From Cladopsammia gracilis (lineage: Eukaryota > Cnidaria > Anthozoa > Scleractinia > Dendrophylliidae): a stretch of 64,000 nucleotides of DNA. Each line of letters opens with the position of its first letter. Position 1 is the first letter of the stretch. This document shows, piece by piece, positions 24,303-34,324 of the stretch. Both the position numbers and the translations under genes were made by a program. The notes beneath the pieces were generated by a model, which searched no databases, was not told the origin of the DNA, and saw only the letters and a list, made by a program, of their open reading frames with translations. The DNA is taken from the NCBI GenBank assembly GCA_022457155.1, contig JAJGOT010000033.1:386001-450000 (forward strand), given 5' to 3'.

Positions 24303-27300
24303 ATGAAGGCCCACAATTATTCCTACACGCTTTGCAAAGTTGCTCTTATGCTCAGTGTTTTCCTACTGCTATCGAAAAATGTTCTCGGAAAGGAAATCCT
24401 AGATAGCGTGAAAATCACCGAAAAACAGAAAAGCAGCGAATCGATTCAGTCTCGAAATGTTCTGCCTAAGTGGATTGAAGATCTTCCCAGCTCTATCCCT
24501 CGATGGATGAAGATTAGTGCTTCAAAGTACCGTGGATCGCCGCATCAGGTGGTCTGTGCGGTGGTGAAGATGGCCAAAGCTTTGGAAGATATGAAGGCCG
24601 CACAGGCAAGGAACTGCGATAGTTACTTCCGCTGCAGAGGAAGTTCTGAGGCCGCGCGATGCGGAGTTTACGCTGCAGCATTTGCCAACCACATGAGGTA
24701 AATATGTTCGTTCCATTGTATTTGTGATCGGTAAAAGAGTTTTAAAACTGTTCAATAATTATTCCATTTAAAAATTTACGCTCTTTTTTTATATAAAAAC
24801 GTCTATTTTTTTTACTGAGGTTGAGAATGGACGTTCTTATATTTTTTGACGATTTGAGCCTGAAAACGTTTTTAGCGCGTTCTTAAAAGGATAAATGATA
24901 CAGTATTTTAGTAATAATAGTTTGCCAATTGTTACACATGTATCCTTGCTATTATAAAACGGTTTTATTACTGGCTCATTGTAAAAAGAAACGTTCTTAT
25001 AACTACTGAGCTGAATCTCAGCAGGTTGGCTCCCAGTACGTTCGATTCAGCACGTTCGTAAACTGACTCTGGCCAATCTTAGCCTCAATGTTCTTAAAAA
25101 TAGGTTCTTATATACAAAAAAGAGAGATTCAGCAGTGAATTAATGATCTTTCTTTTACTTTGTTCATGTTATCTTCTATTGAAAAGTCTTGAAGCAGTAG
25201 GGTGCATTGATGTAACGCTTACCGCACTGTGGACTCTGGATTCTAACCTACAACCAACGTAATTTACACCCCTAAACGAGACGACGAACATCCCCGTACC
25301 TTTTATATGGGAGTACCCCCCCCCCCCCCCCCACGGGAACACCTGCGTAGCTGGCCAGTTTCTGGAGGTGTTTAGCATCCCATCTCGGCGGAGGGGTTGG
25401 GGAAGTGACAACACTCCTAGTGATACCGGTAGGTCCAGGAGCTGGTTATCTTGGCTCTTCGGTCCCACTTATTCTCCCCTCCACGCAGATACTCCTCAAA
25501 TGTCTTGGACGGGGTTAACACTATTTGATACCATTACCCGTTTTTATAAAACGTCAAAAATTGGAATTTCCCAACCCGTTTTTAAACGTAAGCAGTGATG
25601 ACTATCCCTCCTATCTCCGCACTCGCTCCGAACTCGCTCCGCACTCGCTGTGCACTCCGCCTCCGCACTCGCTTCGCACTCGCTCCGCACTCAGCTCCGC
25701 ACTCAGCTCCGCACTCGCTCCACACTCGCCACACTCGCCTCCACACTCGCTCCGGTCTTTCGGGGCGTTTCGTGTACGTTAGATACACACCTTTTAAAAT
25801 CCCCTTTCTACCGCCTACTCAGGCTGTTGGAAATCGCGGCTATTTTGAGCAAGCTGGACTCGAAGATTGTGTCGCGCGTTTTGTCTTTTTTGTATAATGT
25901 TTAGAGCTTAAAGGCCCACAGTCAGCCACAATGCACCGCGCGCCTGGTTTTAATTTCGCGCAGTTGAAAATTAACCAATTAACCAATCAGATAGCGACAT
26001 TAACAATAGAAGCTTTTCAAAACAAAAACAAACGGTTGACTGTGGGCCTTTAAGCCAGGAAACAAATTGTAAAGCTAGCCCAGTTTGATTTTTACACGAC
26101 TCTCACGGCGTTCGCTTATACTGGTTTTTGACCGAGTCATGAGCAGTCACAGGCCGGGCCATGGGTTCCACAGGGAGCCCACTGACGGCACGTGTGACCG
26201 TTCGTATTTTTAATTTAGAGGATTAATATTATCGTAACCAACCTCTTTCCCAGGGCCTTCTCCGCTTTGTTCAATTTAAAATGGCAGGTCGGGCGGAGAA
26301 GACCGCTGGTCAAGGCTGACAAAATACTTAAAAAATTCTGGCGGATTTTGTCGCGTAAAACATGATGAAATGTCTTCGCTTCATTTGAACAACGGTTTCA
26401 GAATATAGCTGTCAATCACTGGAAATAGCCTCTGAAAACAAACTGATGGCTACCAATCACTAGAATTAACCTCTGAAAACAAACATGGCTACCAATCAAT
26501 GCAAATAACCTCTGAAAACAAACACAGCTAGCAATCACTGGAAATAACCTCTGAAAACAAACATGGCTACCAATCACTGGAAATAACCTCTGAAAACAAA
26601 CATGGCTACCAATCACTGGAAATAACCTCTGAAAACAAACATGGCTACCAATCACTGGAAATAACCTTTGAAAACAAACATGGCTGCCAATCACTGGAAA
26701 TAACCTCTGAAAACAAATACGGCTGCCAAGTGCCAATCACTGGAAATAACCTCTGAAAACAAACACGGCTACCAATCACTGGAAATAACCTTTGAGAACA
26801 CCATTTCATTGTGTGTCACGTGACAAAATACTTCACGATTCTTGGAGTATTTTGGCAGCCTTGTCCACGTACTCCGTCGGACCCGCCATTTTGAATTTGA
26901 ACAAAACTGAGAAGGCCCTGGTGACGAGAGTGCATAATAGACGTAGTTTACCGTGGTGTGTTGTCATTCTTGTAACTGAAAAAGGCGAATTTTAGCGTTT
27001 TGAAGGGTTTTGCGTTGGACGGTTACCTGAGCCTTTCAAATCGCTAAAATTCGCCGTTTTCAGCCACAAGAACGACAACACCAACATTTCAGGTAAAAAA
27101 AAAATATACGTCTATTTTGAAATTATATGTAAATATTCATCGCAGTATATTTTACGATAATATGAACCTTTTCGATATTCCCATACATTTCCTCTAAATT
27201 TAAAAATACGAAGGTCACGCAGTTTGTGTGGGCCCGGTGTGATGGGTTCCTGGCATGCTTTCCATTTCAGTCGCTAGACAAAACGACCAAGCCGAAACAT

Positions 27301-30300
27301 GATTCGCTGGTATTTTTCAGACGATTGACTAAAGTAAGGTTCACATTACCACTGGCCAAAAGAAGTAAAAGAATCAGGGCTCAATTAGGACTTCAAATCA
27401 GATATTAACGGGCTAATTAGTTCTCAGTCAGTAATGAATATAGACACGCGCGAAATGCGCGAGGTAACTCGAGCCGAAATTTTAGGGAACAGTCCTGCAT
27501 TTGAGTACCCACGTACGTAGGCTAGCATCCGTTATCAAGGCATGCAAGCAATCTTTCAAACAATTCTTCGGTCGGTCTTCCGGTAAGTAATACTTATCCT
27601 GATTGTATTTACACTCTGTTTCTTTTTGTATGAAAAATCAGGTGTAGTTAACAATTTAGCAAAAGGGTTGTATGACTATCGATAAGAAATCGCAGTGTAT
27701 TCGAAAGTTCAGCCCACGCTGTCTCAGTATTTATTTCCCGGGTGCGTGATATTTCGTCCTGTATTAATGCATCATAGGATAATCAGTGGACGCTTGTTTT
27801 AATATTATGGTTTTATTTGTTCAATGTGCCACAAGTAGCATGCTGCAATTACCGAAAACCTCCTTTGATTTCGACAGGAGCGGTTTGTAACTGCCCAGTG
27901 TCGTGACTTTCGGGTGGTCGCTTTAGCTGCGTTTCGTTACTTCGGTGTGTCTGCTCAATGACTAAACTGATCAATTTACACCCTCTTTACAGCTTTCAAG
28001 AGCTGAGAGTTGTACCCGGGGAGTTGAAGTAAAAGTCGATTGTTTTTATTGGAGAAAATAATCAAGTGAAGAAGTTATATTTTTGATATGTTTTCGCATG
28101 AATGTAGTATTCTATTAACATGAAACGAATTAATCCCGGCAATTAATTATAATCTTGGTTGAAGCTAACTGGTCACACATGGACGCACTTTCTTGGCATG
28201 ACATACATACACAACAGGAGTTGCTTCTTCGAGACATAGTAATTGTCATTTTAAGCGGGTCGCTACCATGGTTACCTTTGAGCATTGCTATTTTGCTAGA
28301 GAGGCAGCCGACAGAAACTGTCGTGTCTTTTGCTTGCAGTATCATTGTTTTTTTTTTCAGTTGTTTTAGGTTAAAAAAAAAATAGCATGGCACTTCCGGC
28401 TCAGTCAAGTTAAACAATTCGAGGGCAAAAGTCACTTTTAAAATCTTTAATATCTTAAAAAGCCGTTAATCTTTGATTTTACCAGATAATATTGTGACAG
28501 ATAATTTAATTACTGGGCCTTGAAAAAAATTATCTTGCTTGTGGTGAAAGTGATGAAATTCGCGATACTCTTGGAGTCCAATACCCTCGCGCTTAAAAAC
28601 ATATCGAAGCTGTAACTCAGGACGAACGACCGCCTTCATGATGTTGCAGATTCCTACGTTACAGGTAAATTAGTTTATTTCTTTTGCATGCTTCCTACAC
28701 CGCTCCTGGGTGCCAGGGTCTTTTCTCGCGCTTTCATCTCTCTCATATCTCACCCATCTTTCGTCTCTTAAAAAAACTATCCCCAAAGAAACTATCGCTC
28801 TCGCCGAGACGTGAATAGACCGACCGCATGACCTTCGTTTGTGCGAGTGATTAGCTGACTCGCTTGACTATGCAGTGAGCAGCAAATGGCTTCTAGCAGA
28901 CTACCACTTGAAAATAAGTTGAAAACCGGCCAAGCGGTTAATTTCACCTCGCGGAAACTCGGCGCGGCGCCATCCCTCGTGCGTTCCGCGTCCACTCGCG
29001 CGCGCAATTCACTCATCGCTCGAGGATACACGAAGGGGGAAAGATCTCTATGCAGAAGGGATTGCGCAATTTTCTAAGGTCGGCAAAAATATTGACCCCC
29101 TTCTCCTTCTCCTTCCCTCCCCCCTGGGGACAAGGCTGGATAATTGCTTCTCCTGTTTGAATGCGACTCTACAACATGATCTCCTCTCTGAATTTGCCAT
29201 TATCGTTAATTCTTAAATTGCTCTGAATTTACCATTATAGTTAATTTAGAACACTGTTTACCAGGACATTTCAGAAAAGAAGAAATAAATAAAAGCAATG
29301 TTATTTGGACTGGATTCGAACCCAGAACTACCGCTACTAGGAACGTCTTCTTACCACTAGACCACCGAACAACGAGGCGATGGGAAATTATATCTGCAAG
29401 ATATTAATTTGAGTCTTGCATAGAATGTCATTGATCTACAGTGATTAGGCCTAAGCGCTGATTTCAAATGGTTAGCTTTTTGTTGAGGTTTGGTGATCAA
29501 GCTTTTCCATTTACTTTCTAAAATTATTTTCAAGCGAGTGATTTTATAAGCTTACTACAGGGTGTAGAATAAGCGCATGAATTTTATTATGTTAGTCTAG
29601 TGGTTAGAAGAGAAGATAAGTCAGCGAAGGGTCGTAGGTTCGAGTCTTGTCCGAACACTAAGGAGTGTTCTTTTTCAACAAAAATGCTGACTTCCCAGAA
29701 TTCCTTTCAGACTGACAGTGTTCTAAATTAACTTTTATCGTAAATTCGGAGCAATTTGAGAATTAACGATAATGGTAAATTCAGAAAGGAGAACGGGTTG
29801 GACTCTATCGCTGGGCTTCCCCAATCATTTTGATAGGTCTCTCTAAAGGTTCACCGCAACTCGCAATTTATACACCTGGGTGGAGAGAGACAATGTGCAG
29901 TTTCTGCTCCATGGAAACAACGCAATGGCACTTCAATCTGCTAACCAAAAGACCACATCGTCTCCGCTCAGGAGAAGTCACCGGAAGTTCGGGCTCACCA
30001 ACAAAATATAAGGATTTGCATAGAACTGTACCGTTTTTAGCGGTAAGCGAAGGAAAAATGACAAGAAATAGCCATTAAAAACTTACATACCACATCAAGT
30101 GTTTTCCATGTGTTCTTGACTTTTCTGGAGCCTCTAAGCCGCATTTAGCCTGTTTTTAATAACGTAGAGAGAACTAAAAATTAATTGTCAATTTATGTTT
30201 TTTAACCAACAGATATAAACCACAGTGGCGTAAAGGAGTTATGGATAAGAATTACGACAGTCGGGCTGATCTGTTCGGTTCATCCGGAGGCAACTGTCTT

Positions 30301-30369
30301 GAAGAATATAAGTACAAGACATACGGCACAGCGCATGAATGTAATTTACCGTGGAATTACCATAAATAA
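24303..30369 (+). CDS. secreted serum-amyloid-A-like protein, two exons
   Basis: Exons 24303-24697 and 30213-30369 join in phase 2 (AG + A gives Arg) to encode 183 residues. The N-terminus has a signal peptide (hydrophobic core ALMLSVFLLL, likely cut after NVLG). A basic linker follows, then a core with ALEDMKAAQARNCDSYFRCR and GSSEAARCGVYAAA, matching the SAA pattern DM-x-A, D-x-YF-x-x-RG, AA-x-x-G. The second exon has DSRADLFGSSGGN, comparable to the SAA stretch DSxAD...GRSGGDPN, then Cys-containing EYKYKTYGTAHECNLPW. Six Cys in the mature chain distinguish it from vertebrate SAA and suggest disulphides. Vertebrate SAA is an acute-phase lipid-binding protein. The family call is by eye; the gene model itself is stronger. 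Confidence 0.65.
25306..25345. repeat. poly-C tract with ATGGGAGTAC border
   Basis: About 17 consecutive C residues directly after TATATGGGAGTA. The same border next to a G/C tract is inverted at 47310-47347, and a related one lies at 49352-49378. Confidence 0.85.
25612..25757. repeat. degenerate 12-bp minisatellite (CTCGCTCCGCAC)n
   Basis: Tandem CTCGCTCCGCAC-type units with point changes and short insertions. All three plus frames and the minus strand stay open through it, which is a repeat artefact. Confidence 0.85.
25912..26049. mobile_element. TTAA-flanked MITE (piggyBac-type site)
   Basis: AGGCCCACAGTCA at the left is inverted as TGACTGTGGGCCT at the right. TTAA lies immediately outside both ends (25908-25911, 26050-26053), the hallmark target of piggyBac-type transposition. 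Confidence 0.8.
26242..26929. mobile_element. foldback element A with internal 39-bp satellite
   Basis: The left end carries CAGGGCCTTCTCCGCTTTGT and then TTTAAAATGGCAGGTC. The right end carries the inverse GACCCGCCATTTTGAATTTG and GAGAAGGCCCTG. The arms enclose a 39-bp tandem array. Shares termini and layout with element B (43409-44265). Confidence 0.8.
26411..26800. repeat. 39-bp tandem satellite, about 10 units
   Basis: The unit reads ATGGCTACCAATCACTGGAA followed by ATAACCTCTGAAAACAAAC. About ten units with small variants. It yields a spurious 106-codon minus-strand frame with a 13-residue period. Confidence 0.92.
26955..27082. repeat. long hairpin, about 41-bp arms
   Basis: The arm with TTGTCATTCTTGTAACTG and GGCGAATTTTAGCG is inverted downstream as CGCTAAAATTCGCC and CAAGAACGACAACACC, with a few mismatches and a loop of about 45 bases. 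Probably a foldback element; no clear duplication seen. Confidence 0.75.
27083..29179. other. SAA-like gene intron, no other gene recognised
   Basis: Part of the 5.5-kb intron. A repeat phrase CTGGGTGCCAGGGTCTTTTC lies near 28706. No additional exon is needed, because the flanking exons join directly in phase. Confidence 0.5.
29180..29393 (-). mobile_element. tRNA-derived SINE, minus strand
   Basis: Minus strand shows an A box (TGGTCTAGTGGTAAGAAG) and B box (GGTTCGAATCCAG). The body runs into a tail containing CAGTGTTCTAAATTAACT and AACGATAATGGCAAATTCAG, shared with the SINE at 29585-29793. Confidence 0.75.
29585..29793 (+). mobile_element. tRNA-derived SINE, plus strand, head-to-head with its neighbour
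   Basis: A box TTAGTCTAGTGGTTAGAAG, B box GGTTCGAGTCTTG, and the same tail as the minus-strand copy at 29180-29393. The two form an inverted pair about 190 bases apart. Confidence 0.75.
29866..29965 (-). mobile_element. fragment of the tRNA SINE family seen at 57574
   Basis: Contains ATTTATACACCTGGGTGGAG followed by AGAGACA, shared with the SINE body at 57720-57750. Only part of the element is present. Confidence 0.6.
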
Positions 30370-30539
30370 TGATGTAATGAGCACTCGTAAACTTGTACTT
30401 TCTGCGGAAGATCGAAGTGATCTCAATCTAAATTAAAGAACGTTTATATCGATATGTAAGATTGGATTTGTTAAGTCGGTAAAACCATTATTATATATCA
30501 ACGTCGCAATAATTGTAAAATTAATGTACCTAATCGACG

Positions 30540-30545
30540 AATAAA
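30540..30545 (+). promoter_or_regulatory. polyadenylation signal of the SAA-like gene
   Basis: AATAAA 171 bases after the stop codon at 30367-30369. Confidence 0.55.
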
Positions 30546-30630
30546 GAATAACACGCTATGGTAAGATACACACATGTTTATTTCTTTTTGTATCTAGCTT
30601 TGTCTCTGTGGGCTCGTAATAGTGTCGTAA

Positions 30631-30845
30631 CCCTCGGACGTACACGCAAACTTCCACCCCCCACCCCCCACCCCTTGTTCTTTTTTGTAGTGTTCAGGGA
30701 TATGGAATCTTGGGTGTTACAATATTTTGAAAATTTCTTACCTTTAATAGATAGCCTGTGATGTGCTCTACAAGATAAGGTAAATATTATGGGTTGTGAC
30801 ACTGACTTGAGTATATGCAATGTCATTCAAAATGGCGGTCAAGAG
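30631..30845. mobile_element. one-ended copy of the TTAA element family at 55940
   Basis: Starts CCCTCGGACGTACACGCAAA. It shares the phrases ATAGATAGCCTGTGAT and ATATTATGGGTTGT with the inverse of 55940-56365. The distal end is missing. Confidence 0.7.
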
Positions 30846-31612
30846 TGGGCCCCATTATCCAAGTTTTCGCGGGCCGAATGATGTCACAGGATTTAATAAA
30901 TTCGGTGTCCTGATCCACGACAGTCTGTGAACCCGGTACGGGTGAAAATGGGTTACACTGGCAGGAATCCAGCTAAAGAAGTCAGAAGAAGTTTCCATGG
31001 CATATTCGGCAGCAGGCAATGTGCAATCCGACCTGTGTAAATTTACAGTGCTGACTACTCAGCTCTGCACTCAATAGTTAGATATCTTTAATATGACAAG
31101 TGCACGTAGAATAAATACTATGGCCACAGTTAGCAGGCATCAACACTGTATTGAGCGGGTAAGGACCAGTATAAGGTCTTGGTTGGACAAAAACAAAATT
31201 ACATCTGTTCAAGGAAGGCTAGCTTCTTGCTGGGCTTCTTGCTATGGTTTATTTATGTTGAAAATTTCGACAGCTGGTCCTTGTTGTCATGGTATGGATT
31301 CTTCTTACCAAGCCGTGACCAAGGTCACCTGTTTCAGTTGGCACTCTGCATGATTTAGGTGGCGAAAGGAACGGCGGCATGATATATTAACCGTGTGCCA
31401 TCTTTCTTCGCTCTATATTAACGCCTCGAACAGGCTATTGCCCTGGGATCAACTCTTATCCAAACCTTTGAAAAGCAATCTCACTTCATTAACCAAATGC
31501 TCGTCCTCGCGCGGAGCCGCCTTCTTTTTAAAATTGGCAACTGCTGGCAAAAAGAAACGGAGACTCTTAATTCCACGTTGTGTCGGTCTCTGCTCCTATA
31601 GTACTCCTAATT
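30846..31612. other. intergenic, nothing recognised
   Basis: An open frame at 31093-31353 (86 codons) has no recognisable domain or splice support. Confidence 0.45.
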
Positions 31613-31754
31613 TAGCCTGTTCCAGGTGATAAGATTGTAGGGTTGTGGAGCAGTAAAAACCGGCGCGCGAACGAGCGGGGAAAACGCATATTTTTGCTTC
31701 GCGCACCGCCGCCTATCCTTCACTCCCCACAATCCGAACACCTGGAACAAGCTA
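31613..31754. mobile_element. short MITE with AGCCTGTTCCAGGTG termini
   Basis: AGCCTGTTCCAGGTG at the left is inverted as CACCTGGAACAAGCT at the right. The GC-rich interior lacks coding capacity. Confidence 0.75.
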
Positions 31755-33883
31755 CTGGAGATGATAGAAGATGAAGTATAATTATATGCGCATTGCAATT
31801 AAAGGAAAGTGTTTTCGCTGCTATATTTTGTTTATTTAGAATACTCTAAGCCTTTAATTATTTGTCTCTAGACCTGGTAATTAAAGTGATTGAAGCATAT
31901 TGCACAGACCTCCCACCCAGCCATTGGAGCACTGACATAAAGTATCTTAAATGCGTATCACCTGGTTTTAGTCTGTCATAGACTTAATATTAATTCCTAA
32001 AACAATTTTTGTCGAAGTTGATTCGCATTACTCCAATTTCCGGCCTTCGTCTTTCTTTCTTGATCGTATTGACTGGCGCTCTTTCTATCTTAACAAGTGC
32101 ATCTTCCAGAAAAGTGGGGCAACTCCATGCTGTCGTTGTGTTATGGATTAACCTCTGAAAATTATTTAGGTTCGCTCTTATTTATGAAATATTGAAATCC
32201 TCCTTTTTTGCTTTATAAGGGCATCTTGTTTTCTCTTGACACATTGCCTTTAAAACGGTAACGTTGTCACGACAACCGAAATGTGGAGCGACACAGTGGG
32301 GGATCCAGGAGAAAGGCCTCTACCCCCTTATTCACAAAGCCCCGTCCTCGCCCCCGTCCTCGCCCCCGCCCCTGCCCCCGACCCGGACACCTCACCCCCC
32401 GCCCCTTATTCGCTCCGGTTCCCCCCACCCGTCTGGATCCGTCACTGCGAGGGGACAGGAAGAAGAGATCAACCCGGCCGGACAAGTTTATTTTTCCCTT
32501 TCAGTCATGGCAGCTTTCAATTCAATTTAATTTACAAAAAAAGGAGTATAGAAAAATCTACGAAAATACTGTATAGACACCACAAGGCGTTTGGTATTAC
32601 TGTTTTAATTAATATTTGTTATTTTAATAATTGAAGTTAAAACTTCCTCTTTAGAACAATCAAGAGAACATCAACAAAATACATCGTGCTTCTAGCAATA
32701 AAACTAGTTAAACAGGCCTTCAATGCATATAGCTACTACAGGTGTAACATTTTCTAAACTCTATTTAATATAATATCATCATCTAATGAGTTCAAATCAT
32801 TCGATGCCCAATAGCACATTTACAGTGGGGTAAGTTCATTTACTGCGCCTTGGTATCAAAAACCTTCGGTTGCTCAAAAGTTCCCTTTTATTCGGCTGAA
32901 TCCGTTATCCTCTTTCCGAATCCTTAATTTTTAAAATTAAACTTCGTATTGGTTTTAGCTTTACTCGCAACTGTTTTAATTAAAAAGGTCAAATAAAATT
33001 ATCGTCAACGTACTCTGGCAATAATATATTTGATCATTTGAAAGCTTTTATTTATTTTATTTTTTTGCGCTGTTCAGCGGTTGAATTTTCTATTTCGGCT
33101 GAAGACCATAAATGGTATAAAGTTTATTCCAAAAAACTTCAAAGCAAATCCTTTGCAACAGGAACTTAAAATTGTCAAGATAGCCGATTCATTTCTGTCA
33201 TTTTATTGCAAAAGAAAGGAAGCACGTATTTTTAATAGGGTCTAGTGCATTATTAATGACTTAGCGGGCTAATATTGCACGTTTTACGTCACAAGGCGGT
33301 AATTATCAATAATAATTAGCATGTTAGGATGTTAAGCGACTCCGAGGCCGAGTCTTATCGACAATAGTATAGACGCTTGAAAACGGTTTAATTTGTTTTG
33401 TGCGATGAGGAAAAAACTGATAAAAACAGAAAGAGATTAACTTCTTCGGTGGCAGAAGAGCTTCACAAATGAACAGAAGGTACTGTTAACCCTAGTTTAA
33501 CACTTCCATAATAATTTTATTCGTTTTTCTTTAGGTTCAAACAGCGTTACCATCGTATTCAATGGTCACGCGAACATTTTAAGCACGGAGCACCAGCTGG
33601 ATTAAGAAAATTTAGCCTTACATTTGCAAGATCGCACAAATTCAAAACTAGAGAAAAAAATTCAAAATTTCCGTGCAAAACATCGAGAAGCAATCGCTAA
33701 GGTCTTCTTTATATAGTAGTTTTCATTTGAATGGTAACACATTTCTGTTTCAATTCATGCACCATAGACTCAGAAGTGAGTGACATTAACATGAAGTGAG
33801 GTTTGACTTTGTGACTGTGAGTTAAGGGTAATTTGAATGTTTTATATTGGAAATTCAAAGGCGAATCCTTAGCTTCCATTAAC
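31755..33883. other. intergenic, with a C-rich low-complexity block at 32335-32430
   Basis: The block of CCCCGTCCTCGCCCCCGCC-like repeats keeps several frames open at 32264-32634; these look artefactual. The remainder is AT-rich with no recognised gene. Confidence 0.55.
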
Positions 33884-34324
33884 TTAATGTGACTCTAATT
33901 CGCAGTCGTGTGATTGTCGAACGCAATGAAAAGTAAACCTAAACAAAGACTTGTCTTGGTCAGTTGCCGACAAATGGATCAGATATATATTTTTAAAGTA
34001 AACTGAGGGATTTTGTGGCTCCACTGTGAAATGGGGAACGATTGTATCAGAGTCTCGAAAACGTCCTTCGATGTTATTGTTCTTTGTAACCAAGTCGGTC
34101 TTGTAAATATTCCATTTTGCAGATAATTTATCAACAAAAAGGGAAAGACTTGACGCCGAATTTACTAAGGCAATGAATATAATTGAATTAATCGTCTGTT
34201 TAAACAGCACTAAAATGAAAATATTTTCATCGGTCCACGAAAGAAAGTTTCCTTCTCGGATAATGTTACTTCCGAGCGCATGTGTCAGCGAAGACCGGAA
34301 CATTTCTGTTTGAGTTAACTTCAA
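33884..34324 (-). CDS. unrecognised 146-codon open frame
   Basis: Longest isolated ATG-to-stop frame in this AT-rich region. It has a hydrophobic stretch (NIFILVLFKQTINSIIFIAL) but no family I recognise, no neighbouring exon and no clear promoter. It may be chance or a decayed repeat product. Confidence 0.15.
   Translation of the reverse strand: MKLTQTEMFRSSLTHALGSNIIREGNFLSWTDENIFILVLFKQTINSIIFIALVNSASSLSLFVDKLSAKWNIYKTDLVTKNNNIEGRFRDSDTIVPHFTVEPQNPSVYFKNIYLIHLSATDQDKSLFRFTFHCVRQSHDCELESH

Noticed and set aside
25525..25904. Several overlapping Ser/Arg/His-rich open frames
   Set aside because: They arise from the 12-bp CTCGCTCCGCAC satellite, which keeps many frames open on both strands.
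26416..26736. 106-codon minus-strand frame with a 13-residue repeat
   Set aside because: Pure translation of the 39-bp satellite; the unit length is divisible by three.
26411..26800. CRISPR-like repeat array
   Set aside because: Units are head-to-tail with no unique spacers, in a eukaryotic genome, inside a foldback element.
32264..32634. Pro/Arg-rich overlapping frames
   Set aside because: C-rich low-complexity DNA with no start context, splice site or conserved domain.
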